A stretch of 64,000 nucleotides of DNA, from contig JFLG01000066.1 of the NCBI GenBank assembly GCA_000634735.1, positions 62,001 to 126,000 on the forward strand. Reading direction: 5' to 3'. Positions 39,968-49,105 of the stretch are shown piece by piece. The notes under the pieces are model-generated. The model was not told the DNA's origin. It saw only the letters and a program-made list of their open reading frames with translations, and did not search any database. This DNA is from Prochlorococcus sp. scB241_528N17 (GTDB taxonomy: Bacteria; Cyanobacteriota; Cyanobacteriia; PCC-6307; Cyanobiaceae). Numbering within the stretch: position 1 is the first letter of the stretch; each line of letters opens with the position of its first letter. A program made the position numbers and the translations under genes.

Positions 39968-39990
39968 TTGAGGAGATTAATTCTCCTCAA
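39968..39990 (+). other. Stem-loop between cbbL and cbbS
   Basis: TTGAGGAG (39968-39975) and CTCCTCAA (39983-39990) form an 8-bp stem with a 7-base loop, 15 bases after the cbbL stop. A weaker stem CTCG/CGAG follows at 40003-40016. There is no U-run, so it is more likely an mRNA stabiliser or processing site than a terminator. Confidence 0.55.
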
Positions 39991-40042
39991 ACTTATTAAA
40001 ATCTCGTTTTTACGAGTAATTACATTCACATTTTGATTAATT

Positions 40043-40384
40043 ATGCCTTTCCAGAGCACAGTAAGCGACTATCAAACAGTTGCAACCCTGGAAACATTCG
40101 GTTTCTTACCACCGATGACCCAGGAAGAAATATATGACCAAATTGCGTACATAATTGCTCAAGGTTGGAGTCCAGTTATTGAGCATGTTCATCCAAGTGG
40201 ATGTATGCAAACTTATTGGTCTTATTGGAAACTCCCATTCTTTGGGGAAAAAGATCTTAACTTGATCGTGAGCGAATTAGAGGCATGTCATAGAGCATAC
40301 CCTGATCATCATGTAAGAATCATCGGATACGATGCTTACACTCAAAGTCAAGGAACAGCTTTTGTAGTTTTCCAAGGACGTTAA
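40043..40384 (+). CDS. cbbS: RuBisCO small subunit
   Basis: A 113-residue small subunit that caps the CbbL octamer. It has FGFLPPMTQEEIYDQIAYII and the conserved LPFFGEKDLNLIVSELEACH and HHVRIIGYDAYTQSQGTAFV. It follows cbbL by 89 bases and precedes csoS2 by 91 bases that include a strong hairpin. Confidence 0.97.
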   Translation: MPFQSTVSDYQTVATLETFGFLPPMTQEEIYDQIAYIIAQGWSPVIEHVHPSGCMQTYWSYWKLPFFGEKDLNLIVSELEACHRAYPDHHVRIIGYDAYTQSQGTAFVVFQGR

Positions 40385-40404
40385 AGCTACTTATCGTAGT
40401 TAAT

Positions 40405-40441
40405 ATCTTTCTCCAAAAAATTTTTTGGAGAAAGATTTTTA
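40405..40441 (+). terminator. Strong hairpin plus U-run between cbbS and csoS2
   Basis: ATCTTTCTCCAAAAAA (40405-40420) and its exact complement TTTTTTGGAGAAAGAT (40421-40436) form a perfect 16-base palindrome, followed by TTTTT. In RNA this gives a 10-bp mixed stem, an A6/U6 extension or loop, and a U-tract, which is the form of a rho-independent terminator. Because csoS2 and five further genes lie downstream, it probably acts as a partial terminator or processing site that lets cbbLS exceed shell and scaffold genes. Confidence 0.72.
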
Positions 40442-40475
40442 AAAAAGTTTTTAAAGAATTTCAAACTTGAAGATT

Positions 40476-42770
40476 ATGTTAAAAAAAACCAGTAGAGAGA
40501 TTGCACTAGAAAGAAGAAAGGCGATGAGTGATAGCGGTAAAAAAGCTGCTACTTATTCTTCAACTACTAAAGATAGAGTTCGATCTTCTCAAGATATACA
40601 TATTTCTGGGACTCAGTCTTCTCCTAATAATCTTAATATTTCAAAACCAGCTACAAAACATATTCCAAAAACTCAAGTAAACAGAAATTCTTCAACAACT
40701 TTATCTAGTAAAGAGTTAGTAATAGAGAGAAGAAAAGCAATGTCTACTCATGGAAAATCGGCTATAACTTCATCCGATAGAACACGTACTGATGTTAAAA
40801 AAGAAAGTCCTGTAAACATAGTTAAATCAACTATAAATAAAAATCAAGAAAGTCAGGATTCAACAAGTACAGAATCTAAGTCCCTCAAACCCAGCGTTAA
40901 GAGAAGAATTAATCAGAAGAGAAAGCCTATCGCTAATACAAGTAGAGATATTGTTTTAGCGAGAAGAGAAGCTCAATCTAAGCATGGTAAATCAGCAACT
41001 AAACAAAATACCAGTGCAGCTTCTTTAGCTAGAAGGGGAGATCCAGATTTAAGTAGTAGAGAAATTTCTCAGAGAGTGAGAGAGTTAAGAAGTAAAACTG
41101 GTGCTACAGGCAAAAAAGGTAATGGTAAATGTAGACCATGTGGTCCAAATAAAAATGGCGCCAAACAAAATATTGCAGATGCTAGCTGGAAAGTTGGTAA
41201 AAGTGAAACTGATTCAGGTCAAATAGTGACTGGAACACAAGCTAATAGATCTGTAAAAACTACAGGTAACGAAGCAAGTACATGCAGAACAGTTACTGGC
41301 ACCCAATACATGGGAGCAGAAGTTGTTGATCAATTTTGTCAAGATAGACCAAGTTATAAACAACCACTTAGATCTACTGTTACTGCAACAACATCAGGAA
41401 ATAAAGTGACTGGGAATGAAGTTGGTAGATCTGATAGGGTCACAGGCGATGAGCCAGGGACTTGTAAAAACCTTACAGGCACTGAATATGTATCTTCTAA
41501 TCAATCACAGAAGTATTGTGGTGATGTTCCAAAAAATCCTTCAAAGGTTAAACACAGTACTACAACCGATGGATTAAAAGTATCTGGATCACTTCCTGGT
41601 AGATCAACACTAGTTACTGGAGATGAATCAGGTTCTGGACATCAGTTAACTGGAGATCAATATCTTGGCTCAGAGCCTAATCCAAAAGGCAAAGCATTTG
41701 AAAAAGTAGGTAGTTACAACACTCTTAATGGGAATAATGTAACTGGTACAGGGGTTGGAAGATCAGACCATATGACAGGCAATGAACATGGGAGTTGTAA
41801 GAATGTAACTGGCGATGAGTATATAGGATCTCAACAATACGAGAAGTTTTGCGGTTCAAAACCAAAACCAGAAGCTAGAAAAGTAGGTTTAAGCCTTTCT
41901 TCAAAGTCAAATTTAATAAGCGGCACTATGACTGGAAGATCAGAAATAGTAACTGGAGATGAACCAGGTTCATGCAAAGTGTTAACAGGAACACCATACG
42001 CAGGCTTAGATCAGATTAATGAGAATTGTAATACTGAAACTTCTGAAGATATGAAATCAAGAGCAACAGTTAATTCTGGAAATAATTCAAATGCCAGACT
42101 TACAGGACAACAACCAGGGATTGGCGGAGTAATGACAGGTGCTAAGAAAGGTGCTTGTAAAAACCTAACAGGGACTCCTTATGTTGGTGGAGATCAGTTC
42201 TCACAAGCTTGTGATAATCCTCCAAATGATATTGCTTATGCGAATTCGGAAAAGTCAGCAGGTAACTCTTGGAATGAATTCTCTGTTAAATCACCATCAA
42301 GAGATAAATATTCTGAAAAAAATACGCAAGGTGTTACGGGTAATGAATATGAAAATGGTTCAAAGGTAACAGGACCTTTTGATATGGCAGTTGATAAGGT
42401 CACTGGTACTGAAAAATTTAGATTTGAACCGAATAAAAATATTACTTATAAACAAAAAATGGAAATTGAAGAGGCAGACCGTGCTGCAAAAACACCAGAA
42501 AAAAGAGTTGCTTCAAGGATTACTGGTGAAGGACAATCAGTGGGAAACGTAACTGGTGATGATTGGGATCGCGGTGATAAGGTAACAGGCACAGAGGGAG
42601 CTTCTTCTAGAAAGCGAAATCCATCAAGAGCAGGATTCATGAGTGCAATGCCACCTATGGAAGTTAAAAGAAATGAGGAAACAGAAAAACCAGATTTCTT
42701 GATAACTGGATCTAGTGGTAATACTCGTGAAGGACAACTTGTTACCTTTTCAGGTGGTGCAAGAGGTTAA
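40476..42770 (+). CDS. csoS2: Carboxysome assembly scaffold CsoS2
   Basis: A 764-residue intrinsically disordered repeat protein that links RuBisCO to the shell. Four N-terminal repeats of the type SREIALERRKAMSDSGKKA are present; in family work these bind RuBisCO. The middle region has six repeats, each with VTG.. GRS..VTGDEPGTCKNLTG.. spacing and usually two cysteines. The third (GLKVSGSLPGRSTLVTGDES) lacks both cysteines. Two VTG repeats and the conserved end FLITGSSGNTREGQLVTFSG anchor the shell. ATG 40476 (MLKKTSREIALERR) is preferred; TTG 40467 is possible. It is very basic. Confidence 0.96.
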   Translation: MLKKTSREIALERRKAMSDSGKKAATYSSTTKDRVRSSQDIHISGTQSSPNNLNISKPATKHIPKTQVNRNSSTTLSSKELVIERRKAMSTHGKSAITSSDRTRTDVKKESPVNIVKSTINKNQESQDSTSTESKSLKPSVKRRINQKRKPIANTSRDIVLARREAQSKHGKSATKQNTSAASLARRGDPDLSSREISQRVRELRSKTGATGKKGNGKCRPCGPNKNGAKQNIADASWKVGKSETDSGQIVTGTQANRSVKTTGNEASTCRTVTGTQYMGAEVVDQFCQDRPSYKQPLRSTVTATTSGNKVTGNEVGRSDRVTGDEPGTCKNLTGTEYVSSNQSQKYCGDVPKNPSKVKHSTTTDGLKVSGSLPGRSTLVTGDESGSGHQLTGDQYLGSEPNPKGKAFEKVGSYNTLNGNNVTGTGVGRSDHMTGNEHGSCKNVTGDEYIGSQQYEKFCGSKPKPEARKVGLSLSSKSNLISGTMTGRSEIVTGDEPGSCKVLTGTPYAGLDQINENCNTETSEDMKSRATVNSGNNSNARLTGQQPGIGGVMTGAKKGACKNLTGTPYVGGDQFSQACDNPPNDIAYANSEKSAGNSWNEFSVKSPSRDKYSEKNTQGVTGNEYENGSKVTGPFDMAVDKVTGTEKFRFEPNKNITYKQKMEIEEADRAAKTPEKRVASRITGEGQSVGNVTGDDWDRGDKVTGTEGASSRKRNPSRAGFMSAMPPMEVKRNEETEKPDFLITGSSGNTREGQLVTFSGGARG

Positions 42771-42777
42771 GTAAGTA

Positions 42778-44307
42778 ATGCCTTTAAGAGGACTGGCTAA
42801 AGCCAAGAACTTCACATTGGGGCCAACCGCTCCAATGAAAACTTTTACTGAAAATATCCATATACAAACTAAAGAATCAAATAATTTACGAAATTCTGGA
42901 AAGTCTCATAAATTAACCAATAATATTCAAAATGAAAATCTATTTAGGTATGAAAGCAAAATAAAAAGTGATTTTGATGAAATTGTTCCAACTCTCAAGG
43001 AAATTGCTCGAATTCAACATCACGAAGATTTTATAAATAAGGCTCAAAAAATATCAAGACAAAATTTGGGAATAGATTTACCCCTCCATGTATTAGATAA
43101 ATCTTGGGTTAAACCTCTTGATATGAGAGCTTTATATGCATGGTGTGCTTTCAAGCAGCATGATAAACTTAGCGATAATTTTTTTAATAATGATCCACTT
43201 AAAGGTGCTGCTGGAAGTAGGGATGCGGAAGACTTTGAAAAATTTCTCTTAGATTGTGGAATACATTTACTTGATATAACTCCTTGTTCAGATGGAAGAT
43301 TAGCTCATTCAGTTGCTTATGTAATGAGAATACCTTTTAGTTCAGTAAGAAGAAGATCCCATGCTGGAGCACTGTTTGATATTGAAAATACTGTTAATCG
43401 ATGGGTAAAAACTGAACATAAAAGATATAGAGAGAATGTTCCTAATGAAGCTCATAAAGATACCAGGTACTTAAAAGTTGTAACTTATCACTTTAGTTCA
43501 GTAGATCCTTTGCATCAGGGATGCGCAGCTCATGGGAGTAATGACGAGTTAGCTGCAGCAGAAGGTAGAAATAAACTATATGCTTTCAAAGAGGCTGTAG
43601 AGAATAGCTTTTGCTGCGGAGCTTCTGTAGATTTAATGTTAATTGGACTTGATACAGACACTGATTCATTAAAAATACATTTATCAACTAGCGATGGCGG
43701 AATAGATTTAGAAAAAACTATTTCTACATTAGAAATTTATAATTCAACAATAAATTTCTCAAGAGAGGAAGCAGAAAGAGAAATTTGCCAGACAATTTCA
43801 ATGCAATCTTCAAAAGATAAACTCAGTGGATTGGAAAAATTTACGTATAAATTAATTGTCAATAATATTTCTCAAATTGATTATGTTAAGAGTTTTCATA
43901 ATGGTTCTTATAAAGATATTGGACATGCAGAGAGGTTTATTGGAGTAGGTATAGGTTTCAAAGAAGTACATCTCAGAAATTTAACTTATTTTGCTCATTT
44001 AGATACAGTCGAAGAAGGGGCTCAAGATTTAGATGTAGGAGTGAAGATTTTTACTGGATTAAATGTTTCTCAAGATCTACCTATTCCGGTAGTAATAAGA
44101 TTTGATTACTCTGGAAAAGTTCCCGGTGCAAAAGAGAGGGCAATAAATGATTGTGAAAGAGTTAATAATGCGATATCAATTAGATATAAAAATTTAGTTG
44201 ATCAAGGGTTGTTACACACTTGCTCTACTATTAGAGATAGGGACAACATTCATTCCGCCCAAATTATTGGAATGTCTTTAGATAAAAAAACAGAGGAGGC
44301 TCACTAA
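42778..44307 (+). CDS. csoSCA: Carboxysomal carbonic anhydrase
   Basis: A 509-residue epsilon/beta-class carbonic anhydrase located inside the carboxysome shell, making CO2 from bicarbonate for RuBisCO. The zinc site can be recognised: Cys and Asp in LDITPCSDGRLAHSV, then His in VTYHFSSVDPLHQGCAAHGS with the second Cys. The N-terminal 60 residues are basic and low-complexity and are known to bind RuBisCO or shell in the family. It starts seven bases after the csoS2 stop. Confidence 0.96.
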   Translation: MPLRGLAKAKNFTLGPTAPMKTFTENIHIQTKESNNLRNSGKSHKLTNNIQNENLFRYESKIKSDFDEIVPTLKEIARIQHHEDFINKAQKISRQNLGIDLPLHVLDKSWVKPLDMRALYAWCAFKQHDKLSDNFFNNDPLKGAAGSRDAEDFEKFLLDCGIHLLDITPCSDGRLAHSVAYVMRIPFSSVRRRSHAGALFDIENTVNRWVKTEHKRYRENVPNEAHKDTRYLKVVTYHFSSVDPLHQGCAAHGSNDELAAAEGRNKLYAFKEAVENSFCCGASVDLMLIGLDTDTDSLKIHLSTSDGGIDLEKTISTLEIYNSTINFSREEAEREICQTISMQSSKDKLSGLEKFTYKLIVNNISQIDYVKSFHNGSYKDIGHAERFIGVGIGFKEVHLRNLTYFAHLDTVEEGAQDLDVGVKIFTGLNVSQDLPIPVVIRFDYSGKVPGAKERAINDCERVNNAISIRYKNLVDQGLLHTCSTIRDRDNIHSAQIIGMSLDKKTEEAH

Positions 44308-44309
44308 TT

Positions 44310-44561
44310 ATGTTGATTTGCAAGGTTGTAAAACCACTTGTTTCTACTAATAGGATTCCTGGTTTTGAACATAAACATCTGCAGGTTGTATTAGATGGTT
44401 CTTCAAGTAAAGTTGCAGTTGATGCTGTTGGCTGTAAGCCAGGAGATTGGGTTATTTGTGTTGGAAGTTCTGCAGCTAGGGAAGCAGCGGGAAGTAAATC
44501 TTATCCAAGCGATTTAACTATTGTTGGAATAATTGATCATTGGGATCCTGACAAGTCATAA
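44310..44561 (+). CDS. csoS4A: Carboxysome vertex protein CsoS4A
   Basis: An 83-residue BMV-type pentamer protein that closes carboxysome vertices. The fold signature LICKVVKPLVSTNRIPGFEH and VGCKPGDWVICVGSSAAREA match family members. A good Shine-Dalgarno AGGAGG (44294-44299) precedes ATG 44310, unusual in this window. Two bases separate it from the csoSCA stop. Confidence 0.95.
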   Translation: MLICKVVKPLVSTNRIPGFEHKHLQVVLDGSSSKVAVDAVGCKPGDWVICVGSSAAREAAGSKSYPSDLTIVGIIDHWDPDKS

Positions 44562-44579
44562 AAAAGGAGGATATAAACT

Positions 44580-44828
44580 GTGGAAATTATGAAGGTCCTA
44601 GGAAGGATGGTATGCACTCAAAGAGTCGCTGGCTTAGGTCATATGAATTTACGAATTCTAGAAAATAATAAAGGAAAGAAAGTAGTTGCAGTTGATCCTG
44701 TTGGTGCAAGAGAAGGTAACTGGGTCTTTACTGCTAGTGGCTCTGCCGCTAGATTTGCATGCCCTAATCCAGAGGTTCAAACCGATTTAACAATTGGAGG
44801 TATTATTGATTATTGGGAGAGTGACTAA
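44580..44828 (+). CDS. csoS4B: Carboxysome vertex protein CsoS4B
   Basis: An 82-residue second vertex pentamer protein, paralogue of CsoS4A (MKVLGRMVCTQRVAGLGHMN and DPVGAREGNWVFTASGSAAR). The start is GTG 44580, supported by AAGGAGG at 44564-44570 at nine bases; ATG 44589 would be 18 bases away. It follows csoS4A by 18 bases. Confidence 0.94.
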   Translation: MEIMKVLGRMVCTQRVAGLGHMNLRILENNKGKKVVAVDPVGAREGNWVFTASGSAARFACPNPEVQTDLTIGGIIDYWESD

Positions 44829-44903
44829 AAATTTTAACTTCAAAAATTTATTGCGAAACTTTGTTGAATGTATAGTGTTAATTAGTCTTGAACAAAGAAT
44901 GTA

Positions 44904-45143
44904 ATGTGGAATGAAAGAGAATCACCTTTGAGGATTGAAAAAAGATTTGAATTTGATCAATACTCAAAAATTAGTAAATTCATGGGGGAAATTGAGAAAT
45001 TATGCAAAGAAAGGGATATCTATCCAAATATAAGCTTCGGTAAGAATTTTGTAAGTCTTTCAATATTTTTAGATAATAAAGAAATATCAAAAAAGGAAAA
45101 AGACTTTTCAATGGATATTGATAAATTTTATTTAGAGGATTAG
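44904..45143 (+). CDS. Alpha-carboxysome RuBisCO assembly factor (PCD-like, acRAF)
   Basis: A 79-residue protein starting MWNERESPLRIEKRFEFDQY with YPNISFGKNFVSLSIF near residue 51. It resembles pterin carbinolamine dehydratase in fold but lacks the dehydratase catalytic pattern, as reported for the PCD-like acRAF encoded beside alpha-carboxysome operons, which aids RuBisCO folding. It is 75 bases after csoS4B and is probably the last gene of the operon. Confidence 0.85.
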   Translation: MWNERESPLRIEKRFEFDQYSKISKFMGEIEKLCKERDIYPNISFGKNFVSLSIFLDNKEISKKEKDFSMDIDKFYLED

Positions 45144-45149
45144 TCCTTT

Positions 45150-45377
45150 TTAATAATTATTAGGCTTTGCAATATCTCTTTTGATTAAAGCCATTAAATA
45201 TGTTGGGGCTTTATATCTACCAGGTAAGCATCTATTTAAAGTCTCAAGATGACTCCAACACACTGTCTTTTCTATATCTTTAACTGAGTTTCCTTTTAAG
45301 ATTAATAGTCTAAGAGCTTTGCAAAATAAAGGATAACCTGCTTCTAGTTCATCTATATTAAGCTTTGCTGCTGACAT
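45150..45377 (-). CDS. Small conserved hypothetical protein beside the carboxysome operon
   Basis: A 75-residue protein I cannot assign a function, possibly of the DUF3136 family. It reads SAAKLNIDELEAGYPLFCKA, LRLLILKGNSVKDIEKTVCW and SHLETLNRCLPGRYKAPTYL. It has three cysteines, is helical and soluble, and has no known active-site motif. It is convergent with the acRAF gene, six bases away, so its message could overlap the end of the carboxysome transcript. Confidence 0.72.
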   Translation of the reverse strand: MSAAKLNIDELEAGYPLFCKALRLLILKGNSVKDIEKTVCWSHLETLNRCLPGRYKAPTYLMALIKRDIAKPNNY

Positions 45378-45462
45378 AGATCAAAGATGAATTATCAACT
45401 AATAATCTATACAACCATGGTGCACAATTGGTTCATATTTCAAATTTCTCAATAATTAGAAA

Positions 45463-45855
45463 TTAATCTAGAAATGCGACGCAATCTATTTCAACTAAAA
45501 CTCCTTTTGGTAGAGATGAAACTTCGACACAGGCCCTTGCTGGAGGATTCTCTTTATTAAAAAAATCACTATATATTTTATTGACAATTTGAAAATTACT
45601 TAAGTCTGTTAAGTAAATAGTTGTTTTTACTACATCCTCTATTTTGGCTCCACCAGCTTTAAGAATTTCTGCAAGATTTTTTAAAACTTGAATAGTTTCC
45701 TTCTCTATATCACCTAAACATGTTATTTCATTTAAAGCTGGGTCTATAGCAATTTGACCAGAACAATAGATAAAATCCCCAGCTTTTATTGCTTGATTAT
45801 AAGGTCCTACTGGATCTGGAGCATTTGATGTTTTAATTACTTGTTTGGGGGACAT
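45463..45855 (-). CDS. ridA: RidA/YjgF/YER057c family enamine deaminase
   Basis: A 130-residue RidA protein that hydrolyses reactive enamines/imines formed by PLP enzymes. It has APDPVGPYNQAIKAGDFIYC SGQIA-type sequence, the active-site region VVKTTIYLTDLSNFQIVN and the conserved Arg in NPPARACVEVSSLPKGVLVE. Length is normal. gloB lies 24 bases upstream on the same strand, so they may be one operon. Confidence 0.94.
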   Translation of the reverse strand: MSPKQVIKTSNAPDPVGPYNQAIKAGDFIYCSGQIAIDPALNEITCLGDIEKETIQVLKNLAEILKAGGAKIEDVVKTTIYLTDLSNFQIVNKIYSDFFNKENPPARACVEVSSLPKGVLVEIDCVAFLD

Positions 45856-45879
45856 TTGTTTAAGAAGATACCTATCTAT

Positions 45880-46620
45880 TTAAACCCATAAATCTTTATT
45901 TGCTCTTAAAAAAGTAAATTCTTCTAAATTTTTTGCTCTTAAGAAAAGGTTTATTTTCATCTCTTCATCAAGTAAAAATGGAATTGTCAATTCATTAAGA
46001 GAAAGTTTTTTTTCAACTTCCGAAAGTTTATTTTTTATATCTTGATCTTCTGGCTTGAGATTCAATGCCCACAATATATTTCCCTTTGTATATTCATGTG
46101 CACAATATATGAGAGTATTTTTTGGTAAAGATTTGATTCTTTCTAGTGAAGAATACATTTGTTGATAAGTTCCTTCAAAAATTCTTCCACAGCCTCCAGA
46201 AAATAATGTGTCACCAATAAAAAGAACAGGATTTTCCCCATTCAAAAAGAAGGCAATATGTGAGCTTGTATGACCTAATACTTCAATTATTTTTACTTCT
46301 TCACCTAGAAGACTCAAAGTTTCTCCATCTTTTACAGATACATTTTGAAAAGGGATTCGCTTTTTTTCTTTGGAGGAAGCAATCACCTTTACATTTGGCC
46401 ATTTTTTAATAAGAGACTTCGTCCCTCCAATATGGTCTGAATGATGATGAGTTTGCAAAATAGCTTCTAAGTGAAAATCGTTTTCATTTATATATCTAAT
46501 AACTGGTTCGGGAACAGATGGATCTACAACCACAACGGATTTATCTTTTTCCAACAACCAAATGACGTTATCACTTAAAACTCTAAGTCCGATTATATTT
46601 CGAGCTTTATTAAATTCCAT
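45880..46620 (-). CDS. gloB: Hydroxyacylglutathione hydrolase (glyoxalase II)
   Basis: A 246-residue metallo-beta-lactamase-fold hydrolase, second step of methylglyoxal detoxification. The metal motif [11 protein letters not shown] is at about residue 56, then [25 protein letters not shown] and [10 protein letters not shown]. Glutathione reductase and a GST-like protein are at 52-55 kb. It is divergent from hisG. Confidence 0.92.
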   Translation of the reverse strand: MEFNKARNIIGLRVLSDNVIWLLEKDKSVVVVDPSVPEPVIRYINENDFHLEAILQTHHHSDHIGGTKSLIKKWPNVKVIASSKEKKRIPFQNVSVKDGETLSLLGEEVKIIEVLGHTSSHIAFFLNGENPVLFIGDTLFSGGCGRIFEGTYQQMYSSLERIKSLPKNTLIYCAHEYTKGNILWALNLKPEDQDIKNKLSEVEKKLSLNELTIPFLLDEEMKINLFLRAKNLEEFTFLRANKDLWV

Positions 46621-46660
46621 TGTTAAATTAGAATGAAGAATCCTTGGAAGAAATTGATCT

Positions 46661-47299
46661 ATGATTACTATAGCTTTACCAAAAGGAGCTCTGTTAAAAG
46701 ATTCAATTTCAACTTTTAGAAAAGCTGGGTTAGATTTCTCTAATGCGTTGGAAGAAAATAATAGATCATTAACCTTTGAATCAAATTGTAAACGGGCAAA
46801 AGCTCTATTAGTAAGAAATGGAGATGTGCCTGTTTATGTAAGTTATGGTCAGGCTGATTTGGGTATTGTTGGCTATGACGTTCTACGAGAATCTGAATTA
46901 AAAGTCGCAAAATTATTAGATTTAGGATTTGGGGGTTGTCATATGTCGTTGGCGGTTAAGAAAAATAGCAATTATTTAAAACCAACAGATCTTCCAGCGA
47001 ATTGTAAAGTAGCAAGTAAATTTATAAAAACAGCAAGATCTTATTTTGAAGAATTAAATATTCCTGTAGAAATAGTTCATTTGAAAGGATCAGTCGAGCT
47101 TGGTCCTATTACAGGTATGGCAGAGGCAATAGTTGATTTGGTGGCAACCGGAAAGACTCTCAAAGAGAATGGTTTAATTAAAATAGATGATCTTTATTAC
47201 TCGACTGCAAGACTGATTGGAAATCCTTTATCTATGAGGTTAGATGATAATCATCTCAGAGATACAATTTTATCAATAGAATCAATTAATGCTTTGTAG
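46661..47299 (+). CDS. hisG: ATP phosphoribosyltransferase, short form
   Basis: A 212-residue HisG, the first enzyme of histidine synthesis, of the short type that lacks the C-terminal regulatory domain and works with HisZ. It starts [20 protein letters not shown] and has [13 protein letters not shown] and [20 protein letters not shown]. HisZ is not in the window. It precedes the ABC exporter by 12 bases. Confidence 0.94.
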   Translation: MITIALPKGALLKDSISTFRKAGLDFSNALEENNRSLTFESNCKRAKALLVRNGDVPVYVSYGQADLGIVGYDVLRESELKVAKLLDLGFGGCHMSLAVKKNSNYLKPTDLPANCKVASKFIKTARSYFEELNIPVEIVHLKGSVELGPITGMAEAIVDLVATGKTLKENGLIKIDDLYYSTARLIGNPLSMRLDDNHLRDTILSIESINAL

Positions 47300-47311
47300 A
47301 AGATTAGCTTA

Positions 47312-49105
47312 ATGTTTAAAGATTTTAGAAGGATTAAAAAGTTAGGTAAATATTTAACTAAAGATAAAAAAACAATCTATCTAATCTTGATAGTTTTGTT
47401 ACCTGTTGCTTTCTCTGGAGCTATTCAACCATTATTAGTTGGTCAAGCAATTACTATTCTGAAGAACGAAACTACAGATGTTTGGCTAAGTAAAACTTTC
47501 TTTGGGCAGTCAATAAATGCCATAATCCTAACTTTATTTATAACTGTATTATTCAGATTGGTTCTGCAGGGATACCAAACTTACAATATTCAAGCAGTGG
47601 GACAACGTTTGACAGCAAGAATAAGAAGAGAACTTTTTGATCATTCAATATCTTTATCTCTTAAGTATCACGATAAAATGCCTGTAGGGAAATTATTAAC
47701 GAGATTAACAAATGATGTTGATGCTTTATCCGAGGTTTTTGGTAGTGGGGCAGTTGGAGTCATTGCTGACTTCGTCAGTCTGATAGTAATTTCTTTGACA
47801 ATGCTGTCAATTGATAGAGGGCTTGCCATTTTATTACTTTTGACTCAAATCCCAGTTTCATATTTTATTATTTGGCTTCAAAAACGTTACAGAAGAGCCA
47901 ATTATCAAGTAAGGGAAGAATTGTCTCAACTCAACTCTGATTTTCAAGAGAATCTTCAAGGTTTAGAAGTCGTTCAGATGTTCAGAAGAGAGGCTTTTAA
48001 TAGCAAGAAATTTTCCAAAACTGGAGTTGCTTATAAGAAAGCAGTTAATGGAACGATATTTTATGACAGTAGTATTTCGGCATTTATAGAATGGATTTCT
48101 CTTGCCGCAGTGTCCTTGGTTTTGGCAGTTGGAGGATATCTTGTTACTTCTGGCAATATTGGTTTAGGAACATTAACAACTTTTATTTTATATTCCCAAA
48201 GACTTTTTGAACCTTTAAGGCAACTTGCAGAAAGGTTTACTCAAATACAAGGAGGTTTAACAGCTGTAGAAAGAATAAACGAATTATTGGATGAAGAAAT
48301 ACAGATTAAGGACTCTACTTCCGCAAAACATTTTTTAGAAAATGCTAAAAATGTAAATAAAAAATTTAATGGCAAAATTGAGTTCAAGAATGTTAATTTT
48401 TTCTACAACGAAGGAGAACATATCATAAAGAATTTATCTTTCAAGATTAATCCAGGAGAGCATGTTGCTTTTGTAGGACCAACTGGTTCAGGTAAGACGA
48501 CAATAATCAGACTATTGTGTAGATTGTATGAACCTCAATCGGGTCAAATTTTAATCGATGATATAGATATTAAAGATATTCCTATTGCAACTCTTAGAAA
48601 TATGTTGGGAGTAGTTTTGCAAGATACCTTTATCTTTAGTGGAAATGTCGCAGAAAATTTAAAACTGAATTCGAATCTAGACAATCTTGAATTAGAAAAT
48701 CTTTGTTACGAATTAGGGTTAGATAATTTGTTAAAAAAATTACCAGAAGGTTTGAACACCTCACTAAGAGAAAGAGGGGGGAATCTCTCTTCTGGAGAGA
48801 GACAACTTCTTTCCGTGGCTCGAGTAGCAATTAGAAATCCTGTTGTTTTAATAATGGACGAAGCAACAGCGTTTATGGATCCCTCAACAGAGGCTACTTT
48901 GCAGAAGGATCTTGAGAGAATTCTGTCAAAAAGAACAGCATTAGTAATAGCTCACAGATTAGCAACTATTGAAAGTTCTGATAAGATTTTAGTCTTGAAA
49001 GGGGGATCATTAGTTGAGGAGGGAACACATAGTGAATTAAGACTTAAAAAGGGTTTATATTTTCAGCTCTCTGAGCTTCAACAAAAAGGATTCGTGAATT
49101 TTTAA
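47312..49105 (+). CDS. ABC exporter, fused membrane and ATPase domains
   Basis: A 597-residue half-transporter of the MdlB/MsbA type. Six membrane segments lie in residues 1-310. The ATPase domain has Walker A FVGPTGSGKTTIIRLL near residue 389, signature NLSSGERQLLSVARVAI, Walker B VLIMDEATAFMD and the H-loop IAHRLATI. It must form a homodimer or pair with another half. Substrate is unknown (lipid or drug). The stop overlaps the next ATG by one base (TAATG). Confidence 0.93.
   Translation: MFKDFRRIKKLGKYLTKDKKTIYLILIVLLPVAFSGAIQPLLVGQAITILKNETTDVWLSKTFFGQSINAIILTLFITVLFRLVLQGYQTYNIQAVGQRLTARIRRELFDHSISLSLKYHDKMPVGKLLTRLTNDVDALSEVFGSGAVGVIADFVSLIVISLTMLSIDRGLAILLLLTQIPVSYFIIWLQKRYRRANYQVREELSQLNSDFQENLQGLEVVQMFRREAFNSKKFSKTGVAYKKAVNGTIFYDSSISAFIEWISLAAVSLVLAVGGYLVTSGNIGLGTLTTFILYSQRLFEPLRQLAERFTQIQGGLTAVERINELLDEEIQIKDSTSAKHFLENAKNVNKKFNGKIEFKNVNFFYNEGEHIIKNLSFKINPGEHVAFVGPTGSGKTTIIRLLCRLYEPQSGQILIDDIDIKDIPIATLRNMLGVVLQDTFIFSGNVAENLKLNSNLDNLELENLCYELGLDNLLKKLPEGLNTSLRERGGNLSSGERQLLSVARVAIRNPVVLIMDEATAFMDPSTEATLQKDLERILSKRTALVIAHRLATIESSDKILVLKGGSLVEEGTHSELRLKKGLYFQLSELQQKGFVNF

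Noticed and set aside
40476-42770. Programmed frameshift giving a short CsoS2 form
   Set aside because: I could not find a convincing slippery heptamer plus structure by eye; the full-length frame is clean.
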